A stretch of 64,000 nt of DNA, from assembly GCF_014306135.1 (NCBI RefSeq), contig NZ_JACRWD010000001.1:496001-560000 (forward strand). The letters are read 5' to 3'. The position numbers and the translations under genes were made by a program. Under the pieces are notes generated by a model. It did not search any database and was not told where the DNA came from. It was given only the letters and a program-made list of their open reading frames with translations. Numbering within the stretch: position 1 is the stretch's first letter; each line of letters begins with the position of its first letter. Shown in pieces: positions 43,201-52,897 of this stretch. Source of the stretch: Paraclostridium hominis (lineage in GTDB: Bacteria > Bacillota > Clostridia > Peptostreptococcales > Peptostreptococcaceae).

Positions 43201-44616
43201 ATGGTAAGTTTCTTAGGGTCAATAGCATTACTTATAATTGGGTATTATACTTATGGGAAGTTTGTAGAAAAAACGTTTGGAATAAACGATGAAATACAAA
43301 CTCCAGCTATTACTATGGAAGATGGTGTAGACTATGTTCCAATGAAATGGAGAAAGATATTTCTAATACAATTTCTAAATATAGCAGGACTTGGACCGAT
43401 ATTTGGTGCTATACAAGGAGCACTATTTGGACCAGCAGCATTTTTATGGATAGTATTTGGATGTATCTTTGCAGGAGGAGTTCATGACTTCTTATCAGGA
43501 TATTTATCAATGAAAAACAAAGGGGATTCAGCATCAGAATTAGTTGGTAGATATTTAGGAAATTCAACAAAAACAGTAATGAGAGTATTTACTGTTGTAC
43601 TTTTAGTATTAGTTGGTACTGTATTTATGACAGGTCCAGCAGCATTACTTACAACATTAACATCATTAGATGCAAAAGTTTGGGTTGCAATAATAGTAAT
43701 TTATTATATAGCAGCAACAGTTTTACCAGTAGATACAGTTATAGGTAAAATATATCCATTATTTGGAGCAGCACTTTTAATAATGGCATTAGGGGTTGCA
43801 GGAGGACTTATTTTCCAAGGTTATCATATACCAGATATAACTCTTCAAAATCTACACCCAGAAGGTCAACCACTTTTCCCATTTTTATTTATAACAATAG
43901 CATGTGGAGCAATATCAGGATTCCATGCTACACAATCACCTATGATGGCTAGATGTGTTGAAAAAGAAAGTGAAACTAGAAGAGTATTTTATGGTTCAAT
44001 GGTTGCAGAAGGTATAATAGCTTTAATATGGGCAGCAGCAGCTATGGCATTCTTTGGTGGAGTACCACAACTTGATGTAATTTTATCAGCAGGAGGACCT
44101 GCAACAGTAGTAAATACAATATCTAATACTTTAATGGGACCAATAGGTGGATTCCTTGCAGTACTTGGAGTTGTAGTTTGTCCTATAACAAGTGGAGATA
44201 CAGCATTTAGAAGTGCAAGACTTACAATAGCAGATGCTATGAAGATAGATCAAAGTAGTATAAAAAATAGATTTATGATATCTATACCACTATTTATAGT
44301 TGGTGTTGCATTAACATTTATAGATTTTAACATAATATGGAGATACTTCTCTTGGGCTAACCAAACATTAGCAATGATAATGTTATGGACAGGGTCAGCA
44401 TATTTAGCAAAAGAAAACAAAAATCACTTTATAAGTACAGTACCTGCAATATTTATGACAGCAGTAACAGTTTCATATATAATGCAAGCACCAGAAGGAT
44501 TTAGATTACATGCAGGAATATCAAATATTATAGGAGTATTAGTAGCAATATTATTTACTATATTATTTACAATGAAAGTTAAAAAATTAAAAGAAGAAAG
44601 TCATCAATTAAGTTAG
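43201..44616 (+). CDS. cstA: CstA family peptide or pyruvate transporter
   Basis: A 471-residue membrane protein with about twelve hydrophobic segments, matching carbon starvation protein CstA. Motifs include YVPMKWRKIFLIQFLNIAGL, GPIFGAIQGALFGPAAF, GGVHDFLSGYLS and SGDTAFRSARLTIAD. CstA proteins take up peptides, and BtsT-type relatives take up pyruvate. At 471 residues it is of the shorter Gram-positive type. AAAGGGAGTGAGACTGAT precedes the ATG. It ends in a strong terminator before pflB, whose product uses pyruvate. The link is suggestive only. Confidence 0.9.
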   Translation: MVSFLGSIALLIIGYYTYGKFVEKTFGINDEIQTPAITMEDGVDYVPMKWRKIFLIQFLNIAGLGPIFGAIQGALFGPAAFLWIVFGCIFAGGVHDFLSGYLSMKNKGDSASELVGRYLGNSTKTVMRVFTVVLLVLVGTVFMTGPAALLTTLTSLDAKVWVAIIVIYYIAATVLPVDTVIGKIYPLFGAALLIMALGVAGGLIFQGYHIPDITLQNLHPEGQPLFPFLFITIACGAISGFHATQSPMMARCVEKESETRRVFYGSMVAEGIIALIWAAAAMAFFGGVPQLDVILSAGGPATVVNTISNTLMGPIGGFLAVLGVVVCPITSGDTAFRSARLTIADAMKIDQSSIKNRFMISIPLFIVGVALTFIDFNIIWRYFSWANQTLAMIMLWTGSAYLAKENKNHFISTVPAIFMTAVTVSYIMQAPEGFRLHAGISNIIGVLVAILFTILFTMKVKKLKEESHQLS

Positions 44617-44640
44617 TATTGTTAGATTAAAATATAAATT

Positions 44641-44690
44641 AAAGCAAGGTATTTTTCAAATATTAATGGAAAATACCTTGCTTTATTTAT
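44641..44690 (+). terminator. Terminator of cstA
   Basis: AAAGCAAGGTATTTTTC pairs with GAAAATACCTTGCTTT around a loop of about 12 bases, then TATTTATTTTT. Confidence 0.9.
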
Positions 44691-44732
44691 TTTTAAAAAC
44701 AAAATAAATTATGAAAATTTGTATCTAATAGG

Positions 44733-44791
44733 TTGGTTAAAAATGACCAATTATATTAATAATTGACAGGATAAAACAATCAAATTATTCC
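44733..44791 (+). promoter_or_regulatory. Promoter and possible operator of pflB
   Basis: TTGACA (44763-44768), 17 bases and TATTCC (44786-44791) form a promoter with a perfect -35. Just upstream, TTGGT and ACCAA (44733-44751) make an inverted repeat that could bind a regulator. The leader to pflB is about 90 bases. Confidence 0.5.
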
Positions 44792-44886
44792 AAAATAAAT
44801 ATGTACAGTATAAATTCTATTATAACGGTAAGTAATAAAGTAAATGAGTTTATAAGATATATGAAATCTATATAGGAGGTAACTAA

Positions 44887-47121
44887 ATGAACAATACAGC
44901 TTGGAAAAACTTTAAAGAAGGTAAATGGATTAAGGAAATAGATGTTAGAAGCTTTATACAATTAAACTATACTCCATATGAAGGCGATGATTCTTTTTTA
45001 GCTAAAGCAACAGAAAACACAAACTCATTAATAGATGAGATGATGGATTTATTTAAGAAAGAGAGAGATAATGGAGGAACTTTAGACGTAGATACGAAAA
45101 CTGTATCAGCAATAGATGCTTATAAACCAGGCTATATGGATAAAGAAAAAGAGGTTGTTGTAGGATTTCAAACTGATGAACCTTTAAAAAGAGCTATAAT
45201 GCCTTATGGTGGAATAAGAATGGTAGAATCATCTTGTAAGGCTTATGGCTTTGAGTTAGATAAAGATGTAAAAGAAATTTTTACTAAATATAGAAAAACA
45301 CATAACCAAGGTGTATTTGATGCCTATACTGATGAAATGAGAGCAGCAAGAAGATCAGGTATTATAACTGGATTACCAGATGCATACGGAAGAGGTAGAA
45401 TAATAGGAGATTATAGAAGAGTTGCATTATATGGAGTTGATAGATTAATTGAAGATAAAATTTGTCAAAAAAATAGTTTAGATGTAAATGTAATAGATGA
45501 GGACACTATAAGATTAAGAGAAGAAATTTCAGATCAAATAAAAGCATTAGAAGCTTTAAAAACAATGGCTGAAAGTTATGGATTTGATATATCTAAACCT
45601 GCAAAGAACTCTAGAGAAGCAGTTCAGTGGTTATATTTTGCTTATCTAGGAGCTATAAAAGATCAAAATGGAGCGGCAATGAGTTTAGGTAGAACTAGTA
45701 CATTCTTAGATATATATTTTGAGAGAGATTTAAAAAATGGTGAAATAACAGAAGAAGAAGTTCAAGAATTAATGGATCATTTTGTAATGAAGCTAAGAAT
45801 GGTTAAGTTTCTTAGAACTCCAGAGTACAATGATTTATTTTCAGGTGACCCAACATGGGTAACAGAATCAATAGGAGGTATGGGAATAGATGGTAGAACA
45901 TTAGTTACAAAAAACTCTTTTAGAGTTTTACACACATTATATACTCTAGGACCATCTCCAGAGCCAAACTTAACTGTTTTATGGTCAAATTCTTTACCAA
46001 AAGGATTTAAAGATTTCTGTGCTAAAGTTTCAATAGATACAAGCTCTATACAATATGAAAATGACGATCTTATGAGACCATATTGGGGTGACGATTATGG
46101 AATAGCATGTTGTGTTTCTGCCATGAGAATAGGAAAGCAAATGCAATTCTTTGGAGCTAGAGTGAACTTAGCGAAAACACTTCTTTATTCAATAAATGGT
46201 GGAGTTGATGAAAAATTAGGTACTCAAGTGGGTCCTAAATTTGAACCGATAACTTCAGAGTATCTAGATTATGAAGAAGTAATTGAAAAGTTTGACTTGT
46301 TTACTGATTGGTTAGCTAATTTATATATAAACACTCTTAATGTAATTCACTATATGCATGATAAATATTCATATGAAGCTTTACAAATGGCATTACACGA
46401 TAGAGATGTATTTAGAACTATGGCTTGTGGAATAGCAGGGTTATCTGTATGTGTTGACTCTCTATCAGCAATTAAATATGCAAAAGTTAAGCCAATAAGA
46501 AATGAGCAAGGTATTGCTGTAGATTTTGAAGTAGAAGGAGATTACCCTAAGTATGGTAATAATGATGATAGAGTAGATGATATAGCTATAGATTTAGTGA
46601 AAAACTTTATGAATAAATTAAAACAAAATAAGACTTATAGAAATTCATATCCTACTCAATCAATATTAACAATTACTTCTAATGTTGTTTATGGAAAGAA
46701 AACTGGAAATACTCCTGATGGTAGAAAAGCTGGAGAGCCATTTGCACCAGGAGCTAACCCTATGCATGGAAGAGATATTAGTGGTGCATTGGCTTCATTA
46801 TCATCTGTTGCTAAATTGCCGTATGAGTATTCTCAAGACGGAATATCTAATACTTTCTCTATAATTCCAGCAGCTTTAGGAAAGGATGCAGAGGAGAGAG
46901 TTTTCAACCTAACTGCAATGTTAGATGGATATTTTGGACAAGGAGCACATCACTTAAATGTAAACGTATTTGATAGAGCTATGCTTGAAGATGCAATGGA
47001 AAGACCAGAAGAATATCCTCGATTAACAATAAGAGTTTCTGGTTATGCAGTACATTTTACAAAGCTTACAAGAGAACAACAATTAGACATTATAAATAGA
47101 ACATTCCATACTAATAGATAA
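44887..47121 (+). CDS. pflB: Formate acetyltransferase (pyruvate formate-lyase)
   Basis: A 744-residue glycyl radical enzyme that converts pyruvate and CoA to acetyl-CoA and formate. The adjacent cysteines C408 and C409 (GIACCVSAM) and the glycyl radical loop RVSGYAVHF with G719, 25 residues from the end, are both seen. Length and the NTPDGRKAGEPFAPGANPMH segment fit true PFL rather than a diol dehydratase. ATAGGAGG precedes the ATG. The activating enzyme gene (pflA), commonly adjacent, is not in the window, as a terminator and then an RND pump gene follow. Confidence 0.97.
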   Translation: MNNTAWKNFKEGKWIKEIDVRSFIQLNYTPYEGDDSFLAKATENTNSLIDEMMDLFKKERDNGGTLDVDTKTVSAIDAYKPGYMDKEKEVVVGFQTDEPLKRAIMPYGGIRMVESSCKAYGFELDKDVKEIFTKYRKTHNQGVFDAYTDEMRAARRSGIITGLPDAYGRGRIIGDYRRVALYGVDRLIEDKICQKNSLDVNVIDEDTIRLREEISDQIKALEALKTMAESYGFDISKPAKNSREAVQWLYFAYLGAIKDQNGAAMSLGRTSTFLDIYFERDLKNGEITEEEVQELMDHFVMKLRMVKFLRTPEYNDLFSGDPTWVTESIGGMGIDGRTLVTKNSFRVLHTLYTLGPSPEPNLTVLWSNSLPKGFKDFCAKVSIDTSSIQYENDDLMRPYWGDDYGIACCVSAMRIGKQMQFFGARVNLAKTLLYSINGGVDEKLGTQVGPKFEPITSEYLDYEEVIEKFDLFTDWLANLYINTLNVIHYMHDKYSYEALQMALHDRDVFRTMACGIAGLSVCVDSLSAIKYAKVKPIRNEQGIAVDFEVEGDYPKYGNNDDRVDDIAIDLVKNFMNKLKQNKTYRNSYPTQSILTITSNVVYGKKTGNTPDGRKAGEPFAPGANPMHGRDISGALASLSSVAKLPYEYSQDGISNTFSIIPAALGKDAEERVFNLTAMLDGYFGQGAHHLNVNVFDRAMLEDAMERPEEYPRLTIRVSGYAVHFTKLTREQQLDIINRTFHTNR

Positions 47122-47124
47122 ATC

Positions 47125-47160
47125 AAAAGTAGGTGTGATTAGGTTCACACCTACTTTTAA
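47125..47160 (+). terminator. Terminator of pflB
   Basis: AAAAGTAGGTGTGA pairs with TCACACCTACTTTT around a 6-base loop, followed by AATTTG. Confidence 0.9.
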
Positions 47161-47223
47161 TTTGTTATAAAATTATATTAATTAATTTTTGCTTTTTTAT
47201 TTTAAAATAAAAAATTAAAAATA

Positions 47224-47278
47224 TTGCGAAAAGTAGTTGTAAATGCTACACTTTAAATTGCCGACCGACTGGTCGGTC
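47224..47278 (+). promoter_or_regulatory. Promoter with TetR operator of the RND operon
   Basis: TTGCGA (47224-47229), a 17-base spacer and TACACT (47247-47252) form the promoter. Just after it lies a 16-base palindrome (47263-47278), GACCGAC-TG-GTCGGTC. It is strikingly GC-rich in an AT-rich setting and of the type bound by TetR repressors. The TetR gene at the end of the operon is the likely binder, giving autoregulation. Confidence 0.8.
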
Positions 47279-47303
47279 ATTATAAATATGGGGAGAAATA
47301 TAT

Positions 47304-50300
47304 ATGTTTTCAAAATTTAGTGTAAAAAGGCCATTTACAGTTTTTGTATCTGTAATACTAGTAATTATTTTAGGGGGAGTATCCTTTACAGAAATGACAA
47401 CAGATTTACTTCCAAAAATAGACTTGCCTTATGTTATAGTAATGACAACATATCCAGGAGCAAGTCCAGAAAAAGTAGAAGAATCTGTTACTAAACCTTT
47501 GGAAAAGGTTTTAGCAACATCTAATGGGATTGAAAATATTAATAGTGTATCAAGTGAAAACTCAAGTATGATTATGCTTGAATTTAGTCAAGACATGAAT
47601 ATGGACAGTGCAATGATTGATTTAAGTGGAAAAGTAGACTTAGTAAAAGGTCAATTAGCCGATGAAGTATCTACACCAACACTTATGAAAATGAATCCAG
47701 ATATGATGCCTATAATGGTAGCTAGTATCGATATTAATAACAAAGACATAAAAGAAGCATCTAAAATAGTAAAAAAAGAAGTAATTCCAAGCTTTGAAAG
47801 AATTGATGGAGTAGCTTCAGTCGATACAATGGGAATATTAGAAGAAAGCATAAAAATGACTTTAGATGATAGTAAAATTGAAAAACTTAATAATAAGTTA
47901 AAAAGCTCTATTGATTCAAAAATGAAATCTTCACAAGATGAATTAAATAAAGCAAAAGCTGAAATAGCAAAAGGAAAAGCTGAGCTTAAAAAGCAAAGTG
48001 AAGAAAAAAATAAAGAACTTAATGAAGGAAGTAGTGCTATAAAAACAGGAAAATCACAACTTCAAAGTGCAATTAGTCAATTATCAAGTGGAAAAAATGA
48101 ATTAGAAAATCAAAAAAGTGAATTATTAAACAAAAAAGATGAACTAGAACAAATGATTAAAAATCAAGAGGAAAACAATATACCAGTAAGTGATGAGCAA
48201 AAAGAAGGTTTAACTTTACTTGAATCTGGTATTAAAACTTTTGATGAAAAGCTTAGTGAAATTAATAATCAGGAGTCATCTTTAAATAACCAATTAAAAG
48301 AATTAAATGATAAAGAAAAACAATTAGAAGCTGGAAAAGCTACACTAAATTCAGAACTAAACAAAGCATCACAATCACTTTCAAGTAGTGAAGCTGAAAT
48401 TGAAAAATCATCTAAAGAACTTGAAAAAGCAAAAGAAGAAGCTTATAAAAATGCAGATTTAGGTAAAAACATAACAAAAGAAAATTTAAGTAAAATTTTA
48501 TCTGCTCAAAACTTTGCTATGCCAGCAGGTTACATAAATGAAGGTGAAGAACAATACATAGTTAAAATAGGTGATAAAGTAAGTAGTATAGAAGATTTAA
48601 AAGACTTAGAACTACTTAATATTGATGGATTAGGAAAAGTAAAAGTTGAAGATGTAGCAAATGTTGAACTTGCAAATAATAAAGATAAAATTTATGCAAA
48701 AATAAATGGAAATGATGGAATAATATTATCTTTCCAAAAACAAAGTACAGCATCAACATCAGAAGTTTCAAAGAAAATAAATGAAACTATAAAAGAACTG
48801 ACTAATCAAAATAAAGATATGCATATAACGCCTTTACAAGATCAAGGTGTTTATATTGATATAGTTATACAATCGGTTTTAAGTAATCTTATATTAGGTG
48901 GAATACTTTCAATAGTTATATTATTTGTATTCTTAAAAAGTATTAAACCAACTATAGTAATAGCATTTAGTATACCTATAAGTGTTTTATTTGCAATTAC
49001 TATGATGTATTTTAGTAATGTAACAATGAATATTATATCTTTATCAGGACTAGCATTAGGAGTTGGAATGTTGGTTGATAATAGTATAGTTGTTATTGAA
49101 AATATATATAGACTAAGAAATGAAGGAATGAGTGCTAAAAAAGCATCAGTAATAGGTGCAAACCAAGTTGCAGGAGCAATATTTGCATCTACACTTACAA
49201 CAGTATGTGTATTTTTACCAATAGTATTTACACATGGACTATCTCGTCAATTGTTTGAGGATATGGGACTTACTATTGCCTACTCATTACTGGCAAGTTT
49301 AATAGTAGCACTTACATTAGTTCCAGCAATGTCATCAAAAATGCTTAATGTAAACACTAAAAAAGAACATAAATTATTTGATAAATTCGTTAATTTATAT
49401 GAAAAATTACTTAAAGTAAGTCTTAAACATAAGTTTATAGTATTATTTGGGTCATTAGTATTATTTTTAGGAAGTGGATTTTTAATTATATCTAAAGGAA
49501 CTATATTAATGCCTGAAATTGATAGTACACAGCTATCTGTAAGTTTAGAAATGCCAAAAAAATCAACAAAAAAAGATACAAGAGATATGAGTGAAACCAT
49601 AATTGATAAAATTACAGAAATAAAAGATGTAGAAACTGTAGGAGCACTTCAAAGTAGTGGAGAAAGCTTTATGTTTAGTCAAGGCAAAAACAATGTATCT
49701 TTTTATGTATTGTTAAAAGAAGATAAGAAATTATCAAGTAAAGAAGTTGCAAATATAATAATTGAAAAAACAAAAGATTTAAATGCAAAAATAAAAGTTA
49801 ATTCCTCAAATATGGATATGTCAGCATTAGGTGGTTCGGGGATAAATATAATAGTAAAAGGAGATAACTTAGATAAATTAAAAAATATAGCTAAAGATGT
49901 AGCTAAAATATTAGAAAAAACAGAAGGTACAACTGAAGTAAATAATGGTCTAGGAGAAAACAATAAAGAAACAAAAATTATAGTTGATAAACAAAAAGCT
50001 ATGAATTACTCTTTAACAGTTGCACAAGTTTATCAAGAAGTATCAAACAAATTAAAAAATGAAAATACTTCAACTACATTAAATGTTGGTTCAAATGAAT
50101 ATCCAGTAATTGTAGTAGATGATAAAAAAGATACATTAAGTAGAGAGAGTTTAAGTAATTATAAAATAAAAGGAACAAAAGACAATAAAGAAGTTGAAGT
50201 TAAGTTAAGTGATATAGCAAGTATTGAAGAAGTAGAAAGTCTTAACTCAATAAATCGTGAAAATCAAGTGAGAAATATTTCAGTAACATCATCAATAGAT

Positions 50301-50942
50301 GATAAGCATAATATAGGACTTGTAAGTAAAGAAATTGAATCTAAATTAAAGGATTACAAATTACCTGATGGATATAGTATAGAAATGGGTGGAGAAAAAG
50401 AATCTATGGATAGTGCTTTTGGTGATTTAATAAAAATGATTTCTCTGGCAATAGTATTTATTTACTTAATAATGGTTGCACAATTTCAGTCATTGTTATC
50501 ACCATTTATAGTATTATTTACAATTCCACTTGCATTTACAGGAGGATTTTTAGGTCTTTTAATAACAAATTTTGAACTAAGTATGATATCAATGCTAGGA
50601 TTTTTAATGCTTGCAGGAGTAGTTGTTAATAATGGTATAGTCTTTATTGACTATGTTAACCAGTTAAGACTTAATGGGATTGACAAAAAAAGTGCATTAA
50701 TATTAGCTGGAAAAACTAGAATAAGACCAATACTTATGACAGCACTTACAACAATACTTGGACTTTTAACTTTAGCAATGGGAATAGGTACAGGAGCTGA
50801 TATGATTCAGCCAATGGCAATAGTTACAATAGGTGGACTTAGCTATGCAACAGTTTTAACATTATTTGTAGTTCCTGCTATGTATGATATACTTAATAAA
50901 AAAGAATTAAAACCAAACATAATTGATGAGGAGGAGATGTAG
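47304..50942 (+). CDS. RND family efflux transporter
   Basis: A 1212-residue RND pump of the acriflavin-resistance type. There is one hydrophobic segment near residue 15, then the N-terminal porter domain, in which residues about 195-395 form a long Glu/Lys/Ser coiled-coil insertion. Six membrane segments follow (about 525-720), with GLALGVGMLVDNSIVVIENI carrying the proton-relay aspartate region. A second porter domain and five more segments complete the protein. Gram-positive RND pumps work without an outer-membrane channel and export lipids, fatty acids or drugs. GGGGAG precedes the ATG. The gene shares one base with the following TetR gene. Substrate not known. Confidence 0.9.
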   Translation: MFSKFSVKRPFTVFVSVILVIILGGVSFTEMTTDLLPKIDLPYVIVMTTYPGASPEKVEESVTKPLEKVLATSNGIENINSVSSENSSMIMLEFSQDMNMDSAMIDLSGKVDLVKGQLADEVSTPTLMKMNPDMMPIMVASIDINNKDIKEASKIVKKEVIPSFERIDGVASVDTMGILEESIKMTLDDSKIEKLNNKLKSSIDSKMKSSQDELNKAKAEIAKGKAELKKQSEEKNKELNEGSSAIKTGKSQLQSAISQLSSGKNELENQKSELLNKKDELEQMIKNQEENNIPVSDEQKEGLTLLESGIKTFDEKLSEINNQESSLNNQLKELNDKEKQLEAGKATLNSELNKASQSLSSSEAEIEKSSKELEKAKEEAYKNADLGKNITKENLSKILSAQNFAMPAGYINEGEEQYIVKIGDKVSSIEDLKDLELLNIDGLGKVKVEDVANVELANNKDKIYAKINGNDGIILSFQKQSTASTSEVSKKINETIKELTNQNKDMHITPLQDQGVYIDIVIQSVLSNLILGGILSIVILFVFLKSIKPTIVIAFSIPISVLFAITMMYFSNVTMNIISLSGLALGVGMLVDNSIVVIENIYRLRNEGMSAKKASVIGANQVAGAIFASTLTTVCVFLPIVFTHGLSRQLFEDMGLTIAYSLLASLIVALTLVPAMSSKMLNVNTKKEHKLFDKFVNLYEKLLKVSLKHKFIVLFGSLVLFLGSGFLIISKGTILMPEIDSTQLSVSLEMPKKSTKKDTRDMSETIIDKITEIKDVETVGALQSSGESFMFSQGKNNVSFYVLLKEDKKLSSKEVANIIIEKTKDLNAKIKVNSSNMDMSALGGSGINIIVKGDNLDKLKNIAKDVAKILEKTEGTTEVNNGLGENNKETKIIVDKQKAMNYSLTVAQVYQEVSNKLKNENTSTTLNVGSNEYPVIVVDDKKDTLSRESLSNYKIKGTKDNKEVEVKLSDIASIEEVESLNSINRENQVRNISVTSSIDDKHNIGLVSKEIESKLKDYKLPDGYSIEMGGEKESMDSAFGDLIKMISLAIVFIYLIMVAQFQSLLSPFIVLFTIPLAFTGGFLGLLITNFELSMISMLGFLMLAGVVVNNGIVFIDYVNQLRLNGIDKKSALILAGKTRIRPILMTALTTILGLLTLAMGIGTGADMIQPMAIVTIGGLSYATVLTLFVVPAMYDILNKKELKPNIIDEEEM

Positions 50943-51547
50943 TGGCAAATAACACTCACTCTGAAAAAGAAATATTAATTTTTAATGCAGTAAATAAACT
51001 TTTACATGAAGGGATTAAGCTTCACACAGTAAAAGTAGCTGATATTGCAAAAGAAGCTGGAATTGGAAAAGGAACTATTTATGATTACTTTAAATCTAAA
51101 GAAGAAATTTTAGAAAAAGCCTTTCTTTATAATATGGATATAGAGCTTTATGAAAACATAGAAAAAATAAAATTTGGAGATAACTTTAAAGATAAATTTT
51201 ATATTATATTAGATATAGTTGAAAAAAGCACAACAGATTATAGTTCTTTTAGCAATATACTATTTTCCAATTTAAGTCATTATGAATTTAAGGAAATATT
51301 AGAAAAAAATAAAGATTATATTAATAAAAGATATGATTTATTAAAAAAAGTTATAAACGAATTATTATTAATTGGAGTATCAGAAAATATCATAAAAGAG
51401 CAAGAAGATAAAGATTATCAAATTATGGTGTTTGAAAGTGTAGTTGTTGGATTTGGGCACACAATATGTATTAAAAATGAAGATAAAAAAATAATTGAAG
51501 ATGTAAAATCTAGAGCATACAAGTTGCTTATAAATGGATTAAATTAA
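50942..51547 (+). CDS. TetR family repressor of the RND pump
   Basis: A 201-residue TetR regulator starting at GTG, whose first base is the last base of the pump gene stop codon. GAGGAGGAG lies upstream. Residues 8-55 form the helix-turn-helix (VKVADIAKEAGIGKGTIYDYF) and the rest is a helical ligand domain. The overlap means coupled translation. The palindrome at 47263-47278 is its probable operator. Confidence 0.9.
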   Translation: MANNTHSEKEILIFNAVNKLLHEGIKLHTVKVADIAKEAGIGKGTIYDYFKSKEEILEKAFLYNMDIELYENIEKIKFGDNFKDKFYIILDIVEKSTTDYSSFSNILFSNLSHYEFKEILEKNKDYINKRYDLLKKVINELLLIGVSENIIKEQEDKDYQIMVFESVVVGFGHTICIKNEDKKIIEDVKSRAYKLLINGLN

Positions 51548-51576
51548 AAAAGAGCCTTATATAAAGGCTCTTTTTA
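51545..51576. terminator. Bidirectional terminator
   Basis: AAAAAGAGCCTT pairs with AAGGCTCTTTTT around a 4-base loop. It lies between the convergent TetR and AI-2E genes. Confidence 0.9.
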
Positions 51577-51582
51577 ATTTAT

Positions 51583-52713
51583 TTATTTTTCAGATTGTAT
51601 AATATTTGATTTTTTCTTTTCGATAAATCTATTAACATAGATTATAACAACTCCCATAATAGGAACAGATAACATCATTCCAAGAAAACCTGTATATTGT
51701 CCTGCAAGTGTTACTGCAAGTATTGTAAGTATAGGTGGTACTCCAACTTGTTTTCCAACAAAATGAGGTTCAAGTATTGCACTTTCTAATTGTTGAACGA
51801 CAATCATAACAATTAAAACTATAACCGCTTTTTCAAAAGAGAAGAATAGATTTATAAAAGTTGCAACTATAGTACCTATAATTGGCCCAAAGAATGGAAT
51901 CATATTTGTTATACCAACTATTATCCCCACAAATACTGGATAATGAGAATTTAATAAAACAAGTATTATAGTACAAACAGTACCATAAATTAAAGAATCT
52001 AAAAACTTGGCAATTATATAAGAACCTATATTCTTATCAAGAATTCTACCGAATTCTTTTGATTTTAAGTAAAACTTACCGAAAATACACTCGCATAAAT
52101 CATCAGCTATTTTAATGCTTTTTTCCTTAGATAATAGTAAATATATAGAAATTACTATTCCTAAGAATATATTTACAGTATAAGTTACTATTAAACCTAT
52201 TAACTCTAAAAGTGTTTGACTAAGTAGTCCTGCAATAGATGTAACTGTTGGGATTACTGAATTTGACATAAAATCTTTTACTTGTAAAGCAGAAGTAGGA
52301 TTTTTTACATTTATTTTAAATTTTGAAAGTGTAGAATTAATTATACTTTCAACTTCTTTCATATCATGAGGCATAAATGAATATAAATCTGCTATATTTT
52401 TTTGAATAATTGGAACTATATATATCCATACAAAAACTAACATAGCCAATAATATTCCATAAATTATTGCTACACTAACACCACGACCAAGTTTAAACTT
52501 TTTTTGAAGATAAACCATAGGTTTATTAAGTATGTAAGCAATTAAAAAACCAATAACAAATGGAGTTAAAACCCCAGAAATTATTTGGACATTAGTTGTA
52601 ATAAATTTCAATATATTATTGAAATTTTGATAGATAATAAATCCTATAAAAAACACTACAACAGGAATTATATATCTTATGGATTTTGAAAATTCATCTA
52701 AATATTTTTTCAT
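51583..52713 (-). CDS. AI-2E family transporter
   Basis: A 376-residue membrane protein of the AI-2E/PerM (UPF0118) family. It has about eight hydrophobic segments, a soluble loop at about residues 120-150, and GITNMIPFFGPIIGTIVATF plus EPHFVGKQVGVPPILTILAV near the C-terminus, the most conserved region. AAAGGAGG precedes the ATG. Family members export signals or exchange sodium for protons, but no substrate can be assigned. Confidence 0.85.
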   Translation of the reverse strand: MKKYLDEFSKSIRYIIPVVVFFIGFIIYQNFNNILKFITTNVQIISGVLTPFVIGFLIAYILNKPMVYLQKKFKLGRGVSVAIIYGILLAMLVFVWIYIVPIIQKNIADLYSFMPHDMKEVESIINSTLSKFKINVKNPTSALQVKDFMSNSVIPTVTSIAGLLSQTLLELIGLIVTYTVNIFLGIVISIYLLLSKEKSIKIADDLCECIFGKFYLKSKEFGRILDKNIGSYIIAKFLDSLIYGTVCTIILVLLNSHYPVFVGIIVGITNMIPFFGPIIGTIVATFINLFFSFEKAVIVLIVMIVVQQLESAILEPHFVGKQVGVPPILTILAVTLAGQYTGFLGMMLSVPIMGVVIIYVNRFIEKKKSNIIQSEK

Positions 52714-52897
52714 GTATCCTCCTTTAAATTTTTGGTTTGATTAATATTTAATGAGTATACCATTAAATATTAAAATTTAAAACTTAAAAATTTGTAATAT
52801 TTTAATAAATTTAACTTAAAGGCTTTAATAATTGAAAGAATAACAGTGTATATAGTAAAATAAAAATTATAAACAATTTAGATAAGGGTTGATAATT

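Noticed and set aside
47263..47278. Terminator hairpin upstream of the RND gene
   Set aside because: The arms are only 7 bases with a 2-base centre, no T tract follows, and the position just after a promoter fits an operator.
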